Source: an uncultured Collinsella sp. (GTDB lineage Bacteria > Actinomycetota > Coriobacteriia > Coriobacteriales > Coriobacteriaceae). From it: a stretch of DNA of 13,643 nucleotides. Numbering within the stretch: position 1 is the first letter of the stretch; each line of letters begins with the position of its first letter. Under the pieces are notes generated by a model. That model had not been told where the DNA came from, did no database searches, and saw only the letters and a program-made list of their open reading frames with translations. Location: contig CABTZA010000033.1 in NCBI GenBank assembly GCA_902489225.1, forward strand, positions 1 through 13,643, given 5' to 3'. This document shows positions 1-7,536 of this stretch, piece after piece. Made by a program: the position numbers and the translations under genes.

Positions 1-799
1 TAACGACGGTGCGACCCGAATCGACCCAGCGGAAAATTGCCTCTTGGAACGAATCGCCGGACTCGCCAAACTCGGGAATACCGCCAATGCCAAAGGTCTC
101 AAGGATTACAGCATCGTAGCTATCGGCAAGGGCGTCGAGGATGCCCGGGTTTACGCCGGGCGTAAGCTTGAGTACAAATACGCGCGGGTCGATGCTGTCG
201 TAGAAACGCACCGGGTTTTCGCCCTGATGCGTGCCGTGAAGCCCGTTGCGCACGATGCGGTCATTGCGGATGTAGGCAATGGGCGGATAGTTGACGCTAA
301 TGAACGCGTTAAAGCTCATGGTGCGCTGCTTGCGGGCGCGCGTGCCGGCAATGGCGACGCCGCCAAACACGATCGAGACGTCGTGCGAGTGCTCGTCGAG
401 CGCATAGAGCAGGCTCTGGTACAGGTTGAGCTTGGCGTCGGTAAAGGGGTTGCCCATGGGCTTTTGCGAGCCGGTGAGCACGATGGGCTTGGGGCTGTCC
501 TGAATCAGGTAGGAAAGCGCTGCTGCGGTGTAGCTCATGGTGTCGGTGCCGTGCAGAATCACGAAGCCGTCGTGGTCGGCATAACCCTCGACGATGACAT
601 CGCGGATGCGCATCCAGTCGCTCGGGCGCATATTGGTGCTGTCGATGTTCATGGGCTGCACGACGTCGAGCTCGCAGAGGCCCGAGATCTCGGGGACGCT
701 CTGGGCGAGCTCCTCACCGGTCAGGGCGGGGGAGAGGCCGTTGCCGTCCTCGGTCGATGCGATGGTGCCGCCCGTGGCGATGAGAAGGATGCGCTTCAT
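1..799 (-). CDS. ansA: L-asparaginase, cytoplasmic type (3' end cut by window)
   Basis: Hydrolyses L-asparagine to aspartate and ammonia. The reverse strand reads continuously from an ATG at 799 to the window edge, giving 266 codons of a protein that is usually about 320-340 residues long, so the C-terminus is missing. Both hallmark asparaginase motifs are visible: ATGGTIAST near residues 8-16, with nucleophile Thr12, and HGTDTM at 83-88, with the second-site Thr85 and Asp86. TGSQKPM follows downstream. No signal peptide precedes the first motif, so a cytoplasmic (type I) enzyme is expected. A modest AGGA ribosome site lies just upstream of the ATG. It is divergent from guaA. The family is certain. 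The type I assignment and the symbol are inferred from the absence of a signal peptide. Confidence 0.93.
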   Translation of the reverse strand, partial: MKRILLIATGGTIASTEDGNGLSPALTGEELAQSVPEISGLCELDVVQPMNIDSTNMRPSDWMRIRDVIVEGYADHDGFVILHGTDTMSYTAAALSYLIQDSPKPIVLTGSQKPMGNPFTDAKLNLYQSLLYALDEHSHDVSIVFGGVAIAGTRARKQRTMSFNAFISVNYPPIAYIRNDRIVRNGLHGTHQGENPVRFYDSIDPRVFVLKLTPGVNPGILDALADSYDAVILETFGIGGIPEFGESGDSFQEAIFRWVDSGRTVV

Positions 800-1065
800 G
801 CTGATATTCCTATCGTATTTGCCGCCGCAGAGGCGGAGTCGTTCGGCAGTATTGTGGCACAGGGCGTCCAATGTTCAAACGTATTACATCATCTGTAACG
901 GTTGGTAACACTTCAATTGTCGCAAATAGGAGCTCAGGTCGTGCGTTTGCCGTGCGCTGATGGCTGTGAGGGACGAGAAACCCCATATAACGTGTACACT
1001 ATGAAAGCAATTTTCGTTTATTCGCGCGGGCGGGCACCGGCTCCCCGCCAACAAGAGGGGGAACC
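800..1065. promoter_or_regulatory. Divergent intergenic region between asparaginase and guaA
   Basis: This 266-base gap must hold both divergent promoters. For the asparaginase, a possible minus-strand promoter is TTGAAC (878-873) with CAATAC (854-849), spacing 18, which is a weak match. Beside it is an interrupted palindrome, TTACA-tcatc-TGTAA (884-898), followed by a second GTAAC at 905-909; this could be a regulator site. For guaA, TATAAC (986-991) and TACACT (995-1000) are -10-like, but neither has a convincing -35. The guaA start is supported by AGAGGGGGAACC directly upstream of the ATG. No riboswitch fold was recognised by eye. All sites here are tentative. Confidence 0.3.
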
Positions 1066-2664
1066 ATGGATCAAAAGGCTTCCGCAAAGGTCCTCGTACT
1101 CGACTTTGGTGCGCAGTACGGTCAGCTCATTGCCCGTCGCGTCCGCGACCTCAACGTGTATTCCGAGATCGTCCCCTGCGACATCTCGGCCGACGAGATT
1201 CGCGAGATGAACGCCTCTGCGCTCATCCTTTCCGGCGGCCCGGCCTCCGTGTATGCCGAGGACGCTCCGTCCATCGATCCCGCCATCTTTGACCTGGGCC
1301 TTCCCGTCCTGGGCTTCTGCTACGGCCATCAGATCACGGCCGTGACGCTCGGCGGCAAGGTTGGCCACTCCGAGGTGGGCGAGTACGGCCGCGCCACTAT
1401 CACGCGCACGGCCGGCGCCAAGCTCTTTAACTCCACGCCCATGGAGCAGACCGTGTGGATGAGCCATCGCGACGCCGTCTCCGAGGTGCCCGAGGGCTTT
1501 ACCGTTACCGCCAGCACCGACGTGTGCCCGGTTGCCGCCATGGAGTGCGTCGAGCGCAAGATTTTCACCACTCAGTTCCACCCCGAGGTCAAGCACTCCG
1601 AGTACGGTCAGCAGCTGCTGAGCAACTTCCTGTTTGAGATCTGCGGCCTGGAGCCCAACTGGAGCATGGACAACCTGGTCGAGACCATGACGGCCGAGTT
1701 CCGCGAGAAGGTCGGCAACGACCGCGTGATTCTGGCCCTGTCCGGCGGCGTCGACTCCTCCGTCGTGGCTGCGCTGGGTGCTCGTGCCGTAGGTAAGCAG
1801 ATGACCTGCGTGTTCATCAACCACGGTCTGCTTCGTAAGGGCGAGCCCGAGCAGGTGGAGGAGGTCTTCACCAAGCAGTTTGACGTCGACTTTATCCACG
1901 TCCACGCCGAGGACCGTTATGCCGAGCTTCTGGCCGGCGTGACCGAGCCCGAGGAGAAGCGCCGCATCATCGGTACGCAGTTCTGGAAAGAGTTCTTCGC
2001 CGTGGCGCAGCAGCTCGAGACCGATGGCAAGCCGGTCAAGTATCTGGCTCAGGGCACCATCTACCCCGACATCATCGAGTCCGGCGCTCGCAAGACGGGC
2101 GGCAAGACGGCCACCATCAAGAGCCATCACAACCTGATCCCGTTCCCCGAGGGCGTGCACTTCGACCTTATTGAGCCGCTCGACCACTTCTTTAAGGACG
2201 AGGTCCGCGCACTTGGTCTGGCGCTGGGCCTGCCGGGCCACATCGTGTTCCGCCAGCCTTTCCCGGGCCCGGGTCTTGCCATCCGCATCATTGGTGCGGT
2301 CGACAAGGAGAAGCTCGAAATCCTCAAGAACGCCGACGCCATCGTGCGCGAGGAGCTCGACGCCTACAACCAGCGTCTGTTTGAGCAGACCGGCGAGCGC
2401 AACTCCGAGCACAGCTGCTGGCAGTACTTTGCGGTCCTGCCCGACATTAAGTCCGTCGGTGTTATGGGCGACGAGCGCACCTACCAGCGCCCGATCATCC
2501 TGCGTGCCGTTGAGTCCAGCGATGCCATGACCGCCGACTGGGCCAAGCTGCCCTACGACGTGCTTGCCCGCATCTCCGGCCGCATCGTTGCCGAGGTCCC
2601 CGGCGCCAACCGCGTCTGCTACGACATCACGTCCAAGCCGCCCGCGACCATCGAGTGGGAGTAA
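1066..2664 (+). CDS. guaA: GMP synthase (glutamine-hydrolysing)
   Basis: Last step of GMP synthesis: XMP plus glutamine plus ATP gives GMP. The protein is 532 residues, the normal length for fused GATase and synthetase. The N-terminal class I glutamine amidotransferase domain has the catalytic triad: Cys85 in GFCYGHQ, and His172 and Glu174 in QFHPEV. The ATP pyrophosphatase domain has the P-loop SGGVDSS at residues 226-232. The C-terminal dimerisation part ends in the family-typical KPPATIEWE. The gene is intact, starts 12 bases or less after a GA-rich ribosome site, and is followed by a clear terminator, so it is probably monocistronic. In many bacteria the 3' end of guaA is a known integration site for genomic islands, which is relevant to the scarred DNA just downstream. 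Confidence 0.98.
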   Translation: MDQKASAKVLVLDFGAQYGQLIARRVRDLNVYSEIVPCDISADEIREMNASALILSGGPASVYAEDAPSIDPAIFDLGLPVLGFCYGHQITAVTLGGKVGHSEVGEYGRATITRTAGAKLFNSTPMEQTVWMSHRDAVSEVPEGFTVTASTDVCPVAAMECVERKIFTTQFHPEVKHSEYGQQLLSNFLFEICGLEPNWSMDNLVETMTAEFREKVGNDRVILALSGGVDSSVVAALGARAVGKQMTCVFINHGLLRKGEPEQVEEVFTKQFDVDFIHVHAEDRYAELLAGVTEPEEKRRIIGTQFWKEFFAVAQQLETDGKPVKYLAQGTIYPDIIESGARKTGGKTATIKSHHNLIPFPEGVHFDLIEPLDHFFKDEVRALGLALGLPGHIVFRQPFPGPGLAIRIIGAVDKEKLEILKNADAIVREELDAYNQRLFEQTGERNSEHSCWQYFAVLPDIKSVGVMGDERTYQRPIILRAVESSDAMTADWAKLPYDVLARISGRIVAEVPGANRVCYDITSKPPATIEWE

Positions 2665-2682
2665 ACGATATTCGTTGATTTC

Positions 2683-2724
2683 AAGCCTCTGACCTGCGAA
2701 AACAGGTCGGGGGCTTCTTATTTT
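2683..2724 (+). terminator. Rho-independent terminator of guaA
   Basis: A 14-bp stem formed by AAGCCTCTGACCTG (2683-2696) and CAGGTCGGGGGCTT (2703-2716), with two G-U pairs and a CGAAAA loop, is followed by CTTATTTT. It lies 19 bases after the guaA stop. Confidence 0.9.
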
Positions 2725-2759
2725 GCAACCTCTGTGCAACCTTTGCGGTTTCGCGCCCC

Positions 2760-2786
2760 GTGAACAGGGGACGTAGCACTGTTCAC
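2760..2786. repeat. REP-like inverted repeat
   Basis: A perfect 8-bp inverted repeat, GTGAACAG (2760-2767) and CTGTTCAC (2779-2786), flanks an 11-base loop containing GGGGACG. Short palindromes with a GGGGACG core are familiar as dispersed intergenic repeats mobilised by IS200-like (REP-associated) tyrosine transposases. That link is from memory. Only one copy is visible here and no transposase gene is in the window. It has no T-tract and so is not a terminator. Confidence 0.5.
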
Positions 2787-3400
2787 GTCTGGGCCCATGT
2801 CGGCACCGATCAATGCCCGCGCTGCTTCTGCTTCAGCTTCCGCTGCTCGAAGCACGTCGCCCGGGATTCCTCGCCAGAGGAGAACTGACCGTTCCTTGCG
2901 AAACCGCGAGACCAGCTATATCCGCTTGTTGCGGGCTTGCTTGAGCCAGTTCCTCTTGAAAGAGCCTATACCTCCGAAGAGCTTGTTGTACGTCTCACCG
3001 TTCTCCTTGGCCTCGTACTTGACCAAGGCAAGTTCGATAGTACAGAGGTAATCCGCCACTTGCTCGAGGCGGTAGTCGGTCATCGAGGTCTTGCGGCGTC
3101 GGACGACCCCTTTTGAGAGGACCTTGCCCACCGAGTCGTCTCGCCCGCGGAACAGAAGGAGCGCATCCTCGCGACCTTCAGCGACCTGTGCTGCGAGATG
3201 GAGGGCTGCACCATCGTGCAGGGCCCTTTCCAAAGCGAAGTGTCGAGCCGAAGTGTTGAGCGTCGGCCCTGAATGTTCAATGACCGTTGTTTTCTGCCCC
3301 TCAAGTGGTGGACTTTTCCTCGGAGCTGTTGATTCCCCCACGCGCCCCCTTCCGTTCTCTGTTCTCCCCTTATACTCCTTGTACGAGGAGGTAAGAAGTC
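2787..3400. other. Scarred intergenic stretch between guaA and the regulator gene
   Basis: Apart from the DUF3800 remnant, no intact gene is supported here. Minus-strand reading continues after the DUF3800 stop (2787-2915) into alanine/glutamate-rich sequence with no start codon. On the plus strand, 3117-3272 is open for 51 codons with strongly GC-rich third positions and reads SPAEQKERILATFSDLCCEM, which could be the central part of a DUF3800 protein in inverted orientation. It has no start codon. The last 60 bases hold a -10-like TATACT (3371-3376) and the strong GAGGAGGT ribosome site (3385-3392) of the next gene. No convincing -35 was found. Confidence 0.45.
2916..3245 (-). pseudogene. 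DUF3800 protein, C-terminal remnant
   Basis: The reverse strand encodes a tail reading YRLEQVADYLCTIELALVKY, then an FGG element and a basic end, FKRNWLKQARNKRI, before a TAG stop at 2916. This pattern (YRL-QVAD-LCT-EL-K-E, then FF/FG, then KK-x-LK-x-KR) is what I recall of the C-terminus of DUF3800 proteins, about 230-residue proteins often found near mobile elements and defence loci. The upstream LLLFRGRDDSVGKVL could be the degenerate YYD-G strand of the same family. The frame stays open to 3341, but its first 30 or so residues do not look like protein. No N-terminal DESG-type motif, start codon or ribosome site is credible, so this is a fragment. An alternative is a free-standing 55-residue protein from the ATG at 3083. 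A matching N-terminal fragment lies at 13200-13436 on the same strand. Confidence 0.6.
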
Positions 3401-6142
3401 ATGGACAAGACCGCACAGGACAGCTTGGCAAAGAAACCCGTCGACATGAGGGACAGGATTCTCGAGCATCTCGAGGCCCTCACCTCTGCCGTCTCGCTCG
3501 ACGACCTTGCCCGTCTGTCCACCTCCGACATCGCCGAGACGCTCATCATCTCCAGGAGCCTGGCGAGCCAGTACCTCAACGACCTTGTTCGCGCCGGCCT
3601 TGTGGTTAAGGTGGCGGGCAGGCCTGTCCGTTATTTTCATCGCCGCGCGTTCCAGAAGCGTTTTCAGGTAAAGCTCTCTGCAAGCGAGTACGCCTCGCTC
3701 GCCGACCTCATCCAGGCGACGGGAATCGCCGATCACCGCGACTTCGCGCGTGCCGTGGGCTTTGACCTGAGCCTCAGCTCCGTTGTCGAGCAGTGCAAGG
3801 CTGCGGTTCAGTACCCTCCGTTTGGCCTGCCCATCCTCTTGAGCGGCGGCGTGGGTGTCGGTAAGTCTTTCCTTTCTCGCCTTGTGTACGAGTACGGCAA
3901 GAACCAGGGCTTGCTGTCCCGCGACTCCTCCTATGTGCGCATCGACTGCGCCGGGGTCCCGGATGCCGCCTCGTTCAACGGGCTTCTTGACGAGTCGATC
4001 GCGAAATCGCGCGGGGGTGTGGTTTTTGTCAACGGCATCGAGGCACTCTCTCCCTCTGCGATGGAGCACTGCCTTGCGACGGCCCTCGGGCTCGATGCCT
4101 CCCAGGATGCGCCGCGCGCTCGCCTCGTTCTTTCGACGACGCTTTCCGCCGATGACCTGAAGGTTTCCTCGGCCTACAGCAAAATGCCCATCTGTGCCCG
4201 CGTCCCCTCACTCAAGGAGCGGACCCCCGAGGAGCGCGAGGATCTCATCTTGAGCTTCCTGCGCAGCGAGGGGTGCCGAATCGGTTCTGATGTGAAGATC
4301 AGCCGCGGCGCATACCGTTGCCTCGTGAACGCGGACTTTTCCGATAACATCGCCGGCTTGCGCGCCTGCGTGACGAACTGCTGCGCCAAAGCGTTCCTCA
4401 ATCGCGAGGGCGACTACGTCGTCGTTCGCCCGTATCTTCTTCCCAGCGGGCTCCTCTCCTCCGCGCAGATCGATCAACAGCCCGACGATGGCGTTCTGAT
4501 CGACGCGTCCCTGGATGCCGCCGAGGGCACAGGGCCGGTCGAGCAGGCGCTCGATGCCCTGTGCTCCCTCGATGAGCGATTCTGCGCCGGGGAGCTCTCT
4601 GTCTCCGAGCTCGTTTCGCAAGCTGTCTCCGCTGTGCGCGGCGTTGAGGATCACTTGATCTTCGACCACGGCGTCGCCTCCTCGAGGTCGCGCGCCTTCG
4701 AGCGCGTCGTGGGCGCGGTCCTTGCCGACGCAGGCTCTTCTTATGGCATCGAGCTTTCGAGGAAGGTCGCTTTTCTACTGGCCCAGGAGATTTGCCTGCA
4801 GTTGTGGCCGGGTATCGGCCTGGCTAAGCGAAAGTCTGCCTGTGCGGAGCAAATCTCCCATCTCCTCGGTGCCGTGACCTCCGAATTGCCGTTTGCCTCG
4901 AGTGTCTCCGATCAGGTCGCCGCAGACGTGGAAGGGGCGCTGGGAATCTCGCTCGATCACTTCACGAAGACGCTTCTGACGCTGTGCGTCGCATCGGAGT
5001 CTCGCGATGCGAAGGCCCTTCGGACGCTCTGCGTCATCTTGTCCCACGGCTACTCAACGGCGACGAGCATCGCCGACGCGGCGAACCGTATGCTCGGCAT
5101 GCATGTGTACGAGGCTGTCGACATGCCCTACGACCAGCAGCTGAAGGACATCGTCGGTCCGCTCCAGCACCTCGTCGACCGCCATTCCTACTGCACCGGG
5201 GTCGTGTTCCTCGTCGACATGGGCTCCTTGGAGGAGGCCTATAAGGCCCTCGAGAACGTTACCGACTCCACTATCGGCGTGGTGAACAACGTCTCTACCG
5301 GTCTTGCGCTCGAGATCGGGGTCGGGCTGCTCGGCGGCAAGTCCATCGCCGAGGTTCTTGGCGATGCGACCGCCGCGTGCGTGACGCACTGCAAGGTGAT
5401 CGAGCGCGTCAACCGTGAGGACGCCATCGTCTTCTGCTCCGAGTCCGGGGTCGACGCCGCGGAGAGGATACGCCAGCTCGTCTCGCAGAGCCTCCCGCGC
5501 ACCATAGGCGCGCGCCTGCTCACGAGGCCCTTCAAGCAGCTCGTCGCGAACGGGTCGAACGACGCCGTTTTCTCCGAGCACCGCGTCTGCGCCGTCATCG
5601 GCACGGGAGACCCCGGGGTCGCCTCCATCCCCTTCGTCGCCCTCGAGGACATCATGTCGACGGCGTCCGCCTCTAAGGTCGATGCCGTGTTCGGCAGGTG
5701 GCTTGACGCTTCCGAGCTCTCTTCTTTCCACGAGAAGCTGCTCTCGAACATGACGCTGCAGAACGTCATCCGCTCCATCACCATCCTCGACCCGGAGCGG
5801 CTATTCCACGAGATCGAGAGCGCCGTGCACGAGCTTCAGCGCAGGACAGGCGAGAAGATCGGCAGCAACGCCATCATTGGGCTCTACGTCCACCTCTGCT
5901 GTCTCGTCGAGCGCCTTGTTACCAGAAACCCCATTGAGACCTACGTTGGCCAGGACCGCTTCGAGGAGGAGCGTGCCGATTTCATCGAGTCCTTCAGGCA
6001 GAGCTTCTCGAGTATCTCGACGCGCTATCGCGTAGAGGTTCCCGTAAGCGAGATCGCATATGTCTTCGACTACATAAGCGTGAGCGCCGCCCCGGCGCGA
6101 GAAGAGCGCCTCGGCTCCTCGGACCTCCTGCTCGACGAGTGA
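3401..6142 (+). CDS. LevR/DagR-like PTS-operon regulator with degenerate AAA+ module
   Basis: A 913-residue PTS-controlled transcriptional regulator preceding the PTS genes it probably controls. Domain order: winged-HTH-like region (about 15-80, containing SRSLASQYLNDLVRAGLVVK); AAA+ domain (about 120-345) with an intact Walker A SGGVGVGKS (148-156, Lys155); PRD1-like helices (about 375-480); an EIIA-Man-like domain with the phospho-acceptor motif SHGYSTATSIA (His549); an EIIB-like segment (about 690-790); and PRD2 (about 800-890) with GLYVHLCCLVERL, where His831 is the likely phosphorylation site. In the AAA+ part the Walker B site reads GGVVFVNGIEAL instead of the usual GG-x-LFLDE, so Asp becomes Asn211 and Glu becomes Gly212. 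There is no GAFTGA loop between DCAG (182-185) and Walker B, and the arginine-finger RRIPM-like stretch reads SKMPI. Family membership is clear. DNA target and polymerase contact are unknown. Start chosen from GAGGAGGT at 3385. Confidence 0.88.
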   Translation: MDKTAQDSLAKKPVDMRDRILEHLEALTSAVSLDDLARLSTSDIAETLIISRSLASQYLNDLVRAGLVVKVAGRPVRYFHRRAFQKRFQVKLSASEYASLADLIQATGIADHRDFARAVGFDLSLSSVVEQCKAAVQYPPFGLPILLSGGVGVGKSFLSRLVYEYGKNQGLLSRDSSYVRIDCAGVPDAASFNGLLDESIAKSRGGVVFVNGIEALSPSAMEHCLATALGLDASQDAPRARLVLSTTLSADDLKVSSAYSKMPICARVPSLKERTPEEREDLILSFLRSEGCRIGSDVKISRGAYRCLVNADFSDNIAGLRACVTNCCAKAFLNREGDYVVVRPYLLPSGLLSSAQIDQQPDDGVLIDASLDAAEGTGPVEQALDALCSLDERFCAGELSVSELVSQAVSAVRGVEDHLIFDHGVASSRSRAFERVVGAVLADAGSSYGIELSRKVAFLLAQEICLQLWPGIGLAKRKSACAEQISHLLGAVTSELPFASSVSDQVAADVEGALGISLDHFTKTLLTLCVASESRDAKALRTLCVILSHGYSTATSIADAANRMLGMHVYEAVDMPYDQQLKDIVGPLQHLVDRHSYCTGVVFLVDMGSLEEAYKALENVTDSTIGVVNNVSTGLALEIGVGLLGGKSIAEVLGDATAACVTHCKVIERVNREDAIVFCSESGVDAAERIRQLVSQSLPRTIGARLLTRPFKQLVANGSNDAVFSEHRVCAVIGTGDPGVASIPFVALEDIMSTASASKVDAVFGRWLDASELSSFHEKLLSNMTLQNVIRSITILDPERLFHEIESAVHELQRRTGEKIGSNAIIGLYVHLCCLVERLVTRNPIETYVGQDRFEEERADFIESFRQSFSSISTRYRVEVPVSEIAYVFDYISVSAAPAREERLGSSDLLLDE

Positions 6143-6265
6143 CCTTCCCCGCGCCGCCGCAAGCTGACCGCGCGTCCTCAATAATCCGATAACCCCTTGC
6201 CCGGCGCGAATCCGGATAGCGCCGAGGCAGTACCGAACGTAAAACTTCATTTGATAGGAGCAAAC
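6143..6265 (+). promoter_or_regulatory. Candidate promoter/operator of the PTS operon
   Basis: This 123-base gap separates the regulator from the PTS operon. A weak sigma-70-like pair is CTGACC (6164-6169) and GATAAC (6188-6193). Two near-identical elements, AATCCGATA (6183-6191) and AATCCGGATA (6209-6218), start 26 bases apart. The second contains the perfect palindrome ATCCGGAT, and the first overlaps the -10. This makes them candidate regulator sites. No GG-N10-GC arrangement, as needed for a sigma-54 promoter, was found. No terminator was seen after the regulator gene, so read-through is also possible. Confidence 0.3.
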
Positions 6266-6739
6266 ATGAGTGTTGTTATGGCACGAATCGACAATCGCCT
6301 GCTTCACGGCATCATCGTGACGCAGTGGGCCCCGGTGTCGGGCGCGACCCGAGTCATGGTCATCGACGACAAGGTCGCCGGCGACGAGGTCCTGAAGTCC
6401 ACTATGAGGATGGCGCGCCCCGCGGGCATGGCCGTCTCGATCATCTCCGAGCAGACCGCGCTCAAGAACTTCGCGGCGGGCAAGTACGACCGCGAGAAGG
6501 TCTTTGTCATCGCCAAGGAGCCCGAGACGATCCTTCACCTGGTCGAGTCGGGCATCGAGCTCCCGTCGCTGATCGTCGGCGGCTCGCTCGTCAAGGAGGG
6601 CGGCGTCCAGCTCACCCAGCGCGCCTATGCCTCCGCCGAGAACGTCCAGAGCTACAAGGCGCTCATCGCCCGCGGCGTCAAGGTGACGGCACAGTTCGTG
6701 CCCGCCGACAAGCCCGTCTCCGTCGCCGACCTCATCTAA
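6266..6739 (+). CDS. PTS mannose/fructose/sorbose family, EIIB component
   Basis: Cytoplasmic phosphocarrier that takes phosphate from EIIA and passes it to the sugar during transport. The protein has 157 residues, the usual length for EIIB of this family (about 155-165). The N-terminus carries the signature RIDNRLLHGIIVTQW, with the active-site His14. The frame is open further upstream (from 6197), but the ATG at 6266 is chosen because TAGGAG lies 5 bases before it and because the family starts a few residues before the R-x-D-x-R-L-x-H-G motif. It is the first gene of the PTS block and is followed after 9 bases by EIIC. The substrate cannot be read from this subunit. Confidence 0.93.
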   Translation: MSVVMARIDNRLLHGIIVTQWAPVSGATRVMVIDDKVAGDEVLKSTMRMARPAGMAVSIISEQTALKNFAAGKYDREKVFVIAKEPETILHLVESGIELPSLIVGGSLVKEGGVQLTQRAYASAENVQSYKALIARGVKVTAQFVPADKPVSVADLI

Positions 6740-6748
6740 GGAGGGATC

Positions 6749-7534
6749 ATGGTCAACTTCACTATCCTGCAGGTCGTCCTTTTGACCCTGCTGGCCTTCA
6801 TCAAGCACGTGGACTACTACGGCATCCCGATGATCTTCGTCAACTATGCCGTCTTCTGGGGCCTTATCACCGGCGTCGTCATGGGCGACTGGCAGACCGG
6901 CCTCGTCATCGGCGGCACCATCCAGCTCATGCAGCTCGGCGTCGCGGACTTCGGCGGCTCGTCGATTCCCGACTACGGCACGATGGCCATCATCGCCACC
7001 GCCTACGGCGTGACCCTGGGCGCGGACACGGGCCTCGCCATCGGCCTGCCGGTCGGCATGCTCGGCATCCAGCTCGACGTCATCGTCAAGATCCTCAACG
7101 GCTTCGTCGTCGAGAAGTCCCAGGAGTTCTGCAACGAGGGTAAGTTCAATCAGATGAACGCCATCCTGTGGGTCTGCCCCGCGCTCTTCGGCCTGTGCGC
7201 CGCCCTGCCCGTCTTTGTCTCCGTGACGCTCGGCCAGCCCGCCGTCAACTGGCTCCTCGAGGTCATGCCTCAGTGGTTCCTCTCCGGCCTCACCCTCGCC
7301 GGCAAGATGCTCCCGGCCATCGGTATCGCCATGCTGCTCCGCTACATGCCCACCGGCAAGTACTTCCAGTACCTGCTCGTCGGCTTCTTCCTCTCGGCCT
7401 TCCTGAACGTGCCCATCATCGGCGCCGCCATCGTCGGCGTTGCCCTCGCGATCGCGTTCTACCAGCGTGCCGAGAGGGACACCGAGCTCGCCGCCCACGC
7501 TTCCGCAGACGCCTTCATCGGAGAGGATGAGTAA
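6749..7534 (+). CDS. PTS mannose/fructose/sorbose family, EIIC permease
   Basis: Membrane permease subunit forming the sugar pathway together with EIID. The 261-residue protein is hydrophobic throughout, with roughly six or seven membrane segments between residues 3 and 238, and ends in a charged cytoplasmic tail rich in Glu/Asp/Ala. The conserved family region GDWQTGLVIGGTIQLMQLG (46-64) followed by GGSSIPD (69-75) is present. A strong AAGGAGGG ribosome site precedes the ATG. The stop is only two bases before the EIID start, so the two are translationally coupled, as in other mannose-type PTS operons. Confidence 0.93.
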   Translation: MVNFTILQVVLLTLLAFIKHVDYYGIPMIFVNYAVFWGLITGVVMGDWQTGLVIGGTIQLMQLGVADFGGSSIPDYGTMAIIATAYGVTLGADTGLAIGLPVGMLGIQLDVIVKILNGFVVEKSQEFCNEGKFNQMNAILWVCPALFGLCAALPVFVSVTLGQPAVNWLLEVMPQWFLSGLTLAGKMLPAIGIAMLLRYMPTGKYFQYLLVGFFLSAFLNVPIIGAAIVGVALAIAFYQRAERDTELAAHASADAFIGEDE

Positions 7535-7536
7535 CC

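Noticed and set aside
44..898. Plus-strand open frame across the asparaginase region
   Set aside because: The minus strand encodes asparaginase with both catalytic motifs; the plus frame has no recognisable domain.
1018..2739. Very long minus-strand open frame opposite guaA
   Set aside because: It is the antisense shadow of a certain gene in high-GC DNA. Its translation is rich in Gly/Ala/Asp/His/Leu without any domain, and has no ribosome site.
6143..6265. Sigma-54 (-24/-12) promoter before the PTS operon, as expected for LevR-type control
   Set aside because: Every GG in the gap was checked and none is followed by GC after ten bases. This fits the degenerate activator instead.
6197..6265. 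N-terminal extension of EIIB from an upstream in-frame ATG
   Set aside because: The extra 23 residues have no family counterpart, and a good TAGGAG site precedes the ATG at 6266.
5801..7498. Long minus-strand open frame opposite the regulator end, EIIB and EIIC
   Set aside because: Antisense to recognised PTS genes, spans several real gene boundaries, and has a Gly/Asp/Glu/Arg-rich low-complexity translation.
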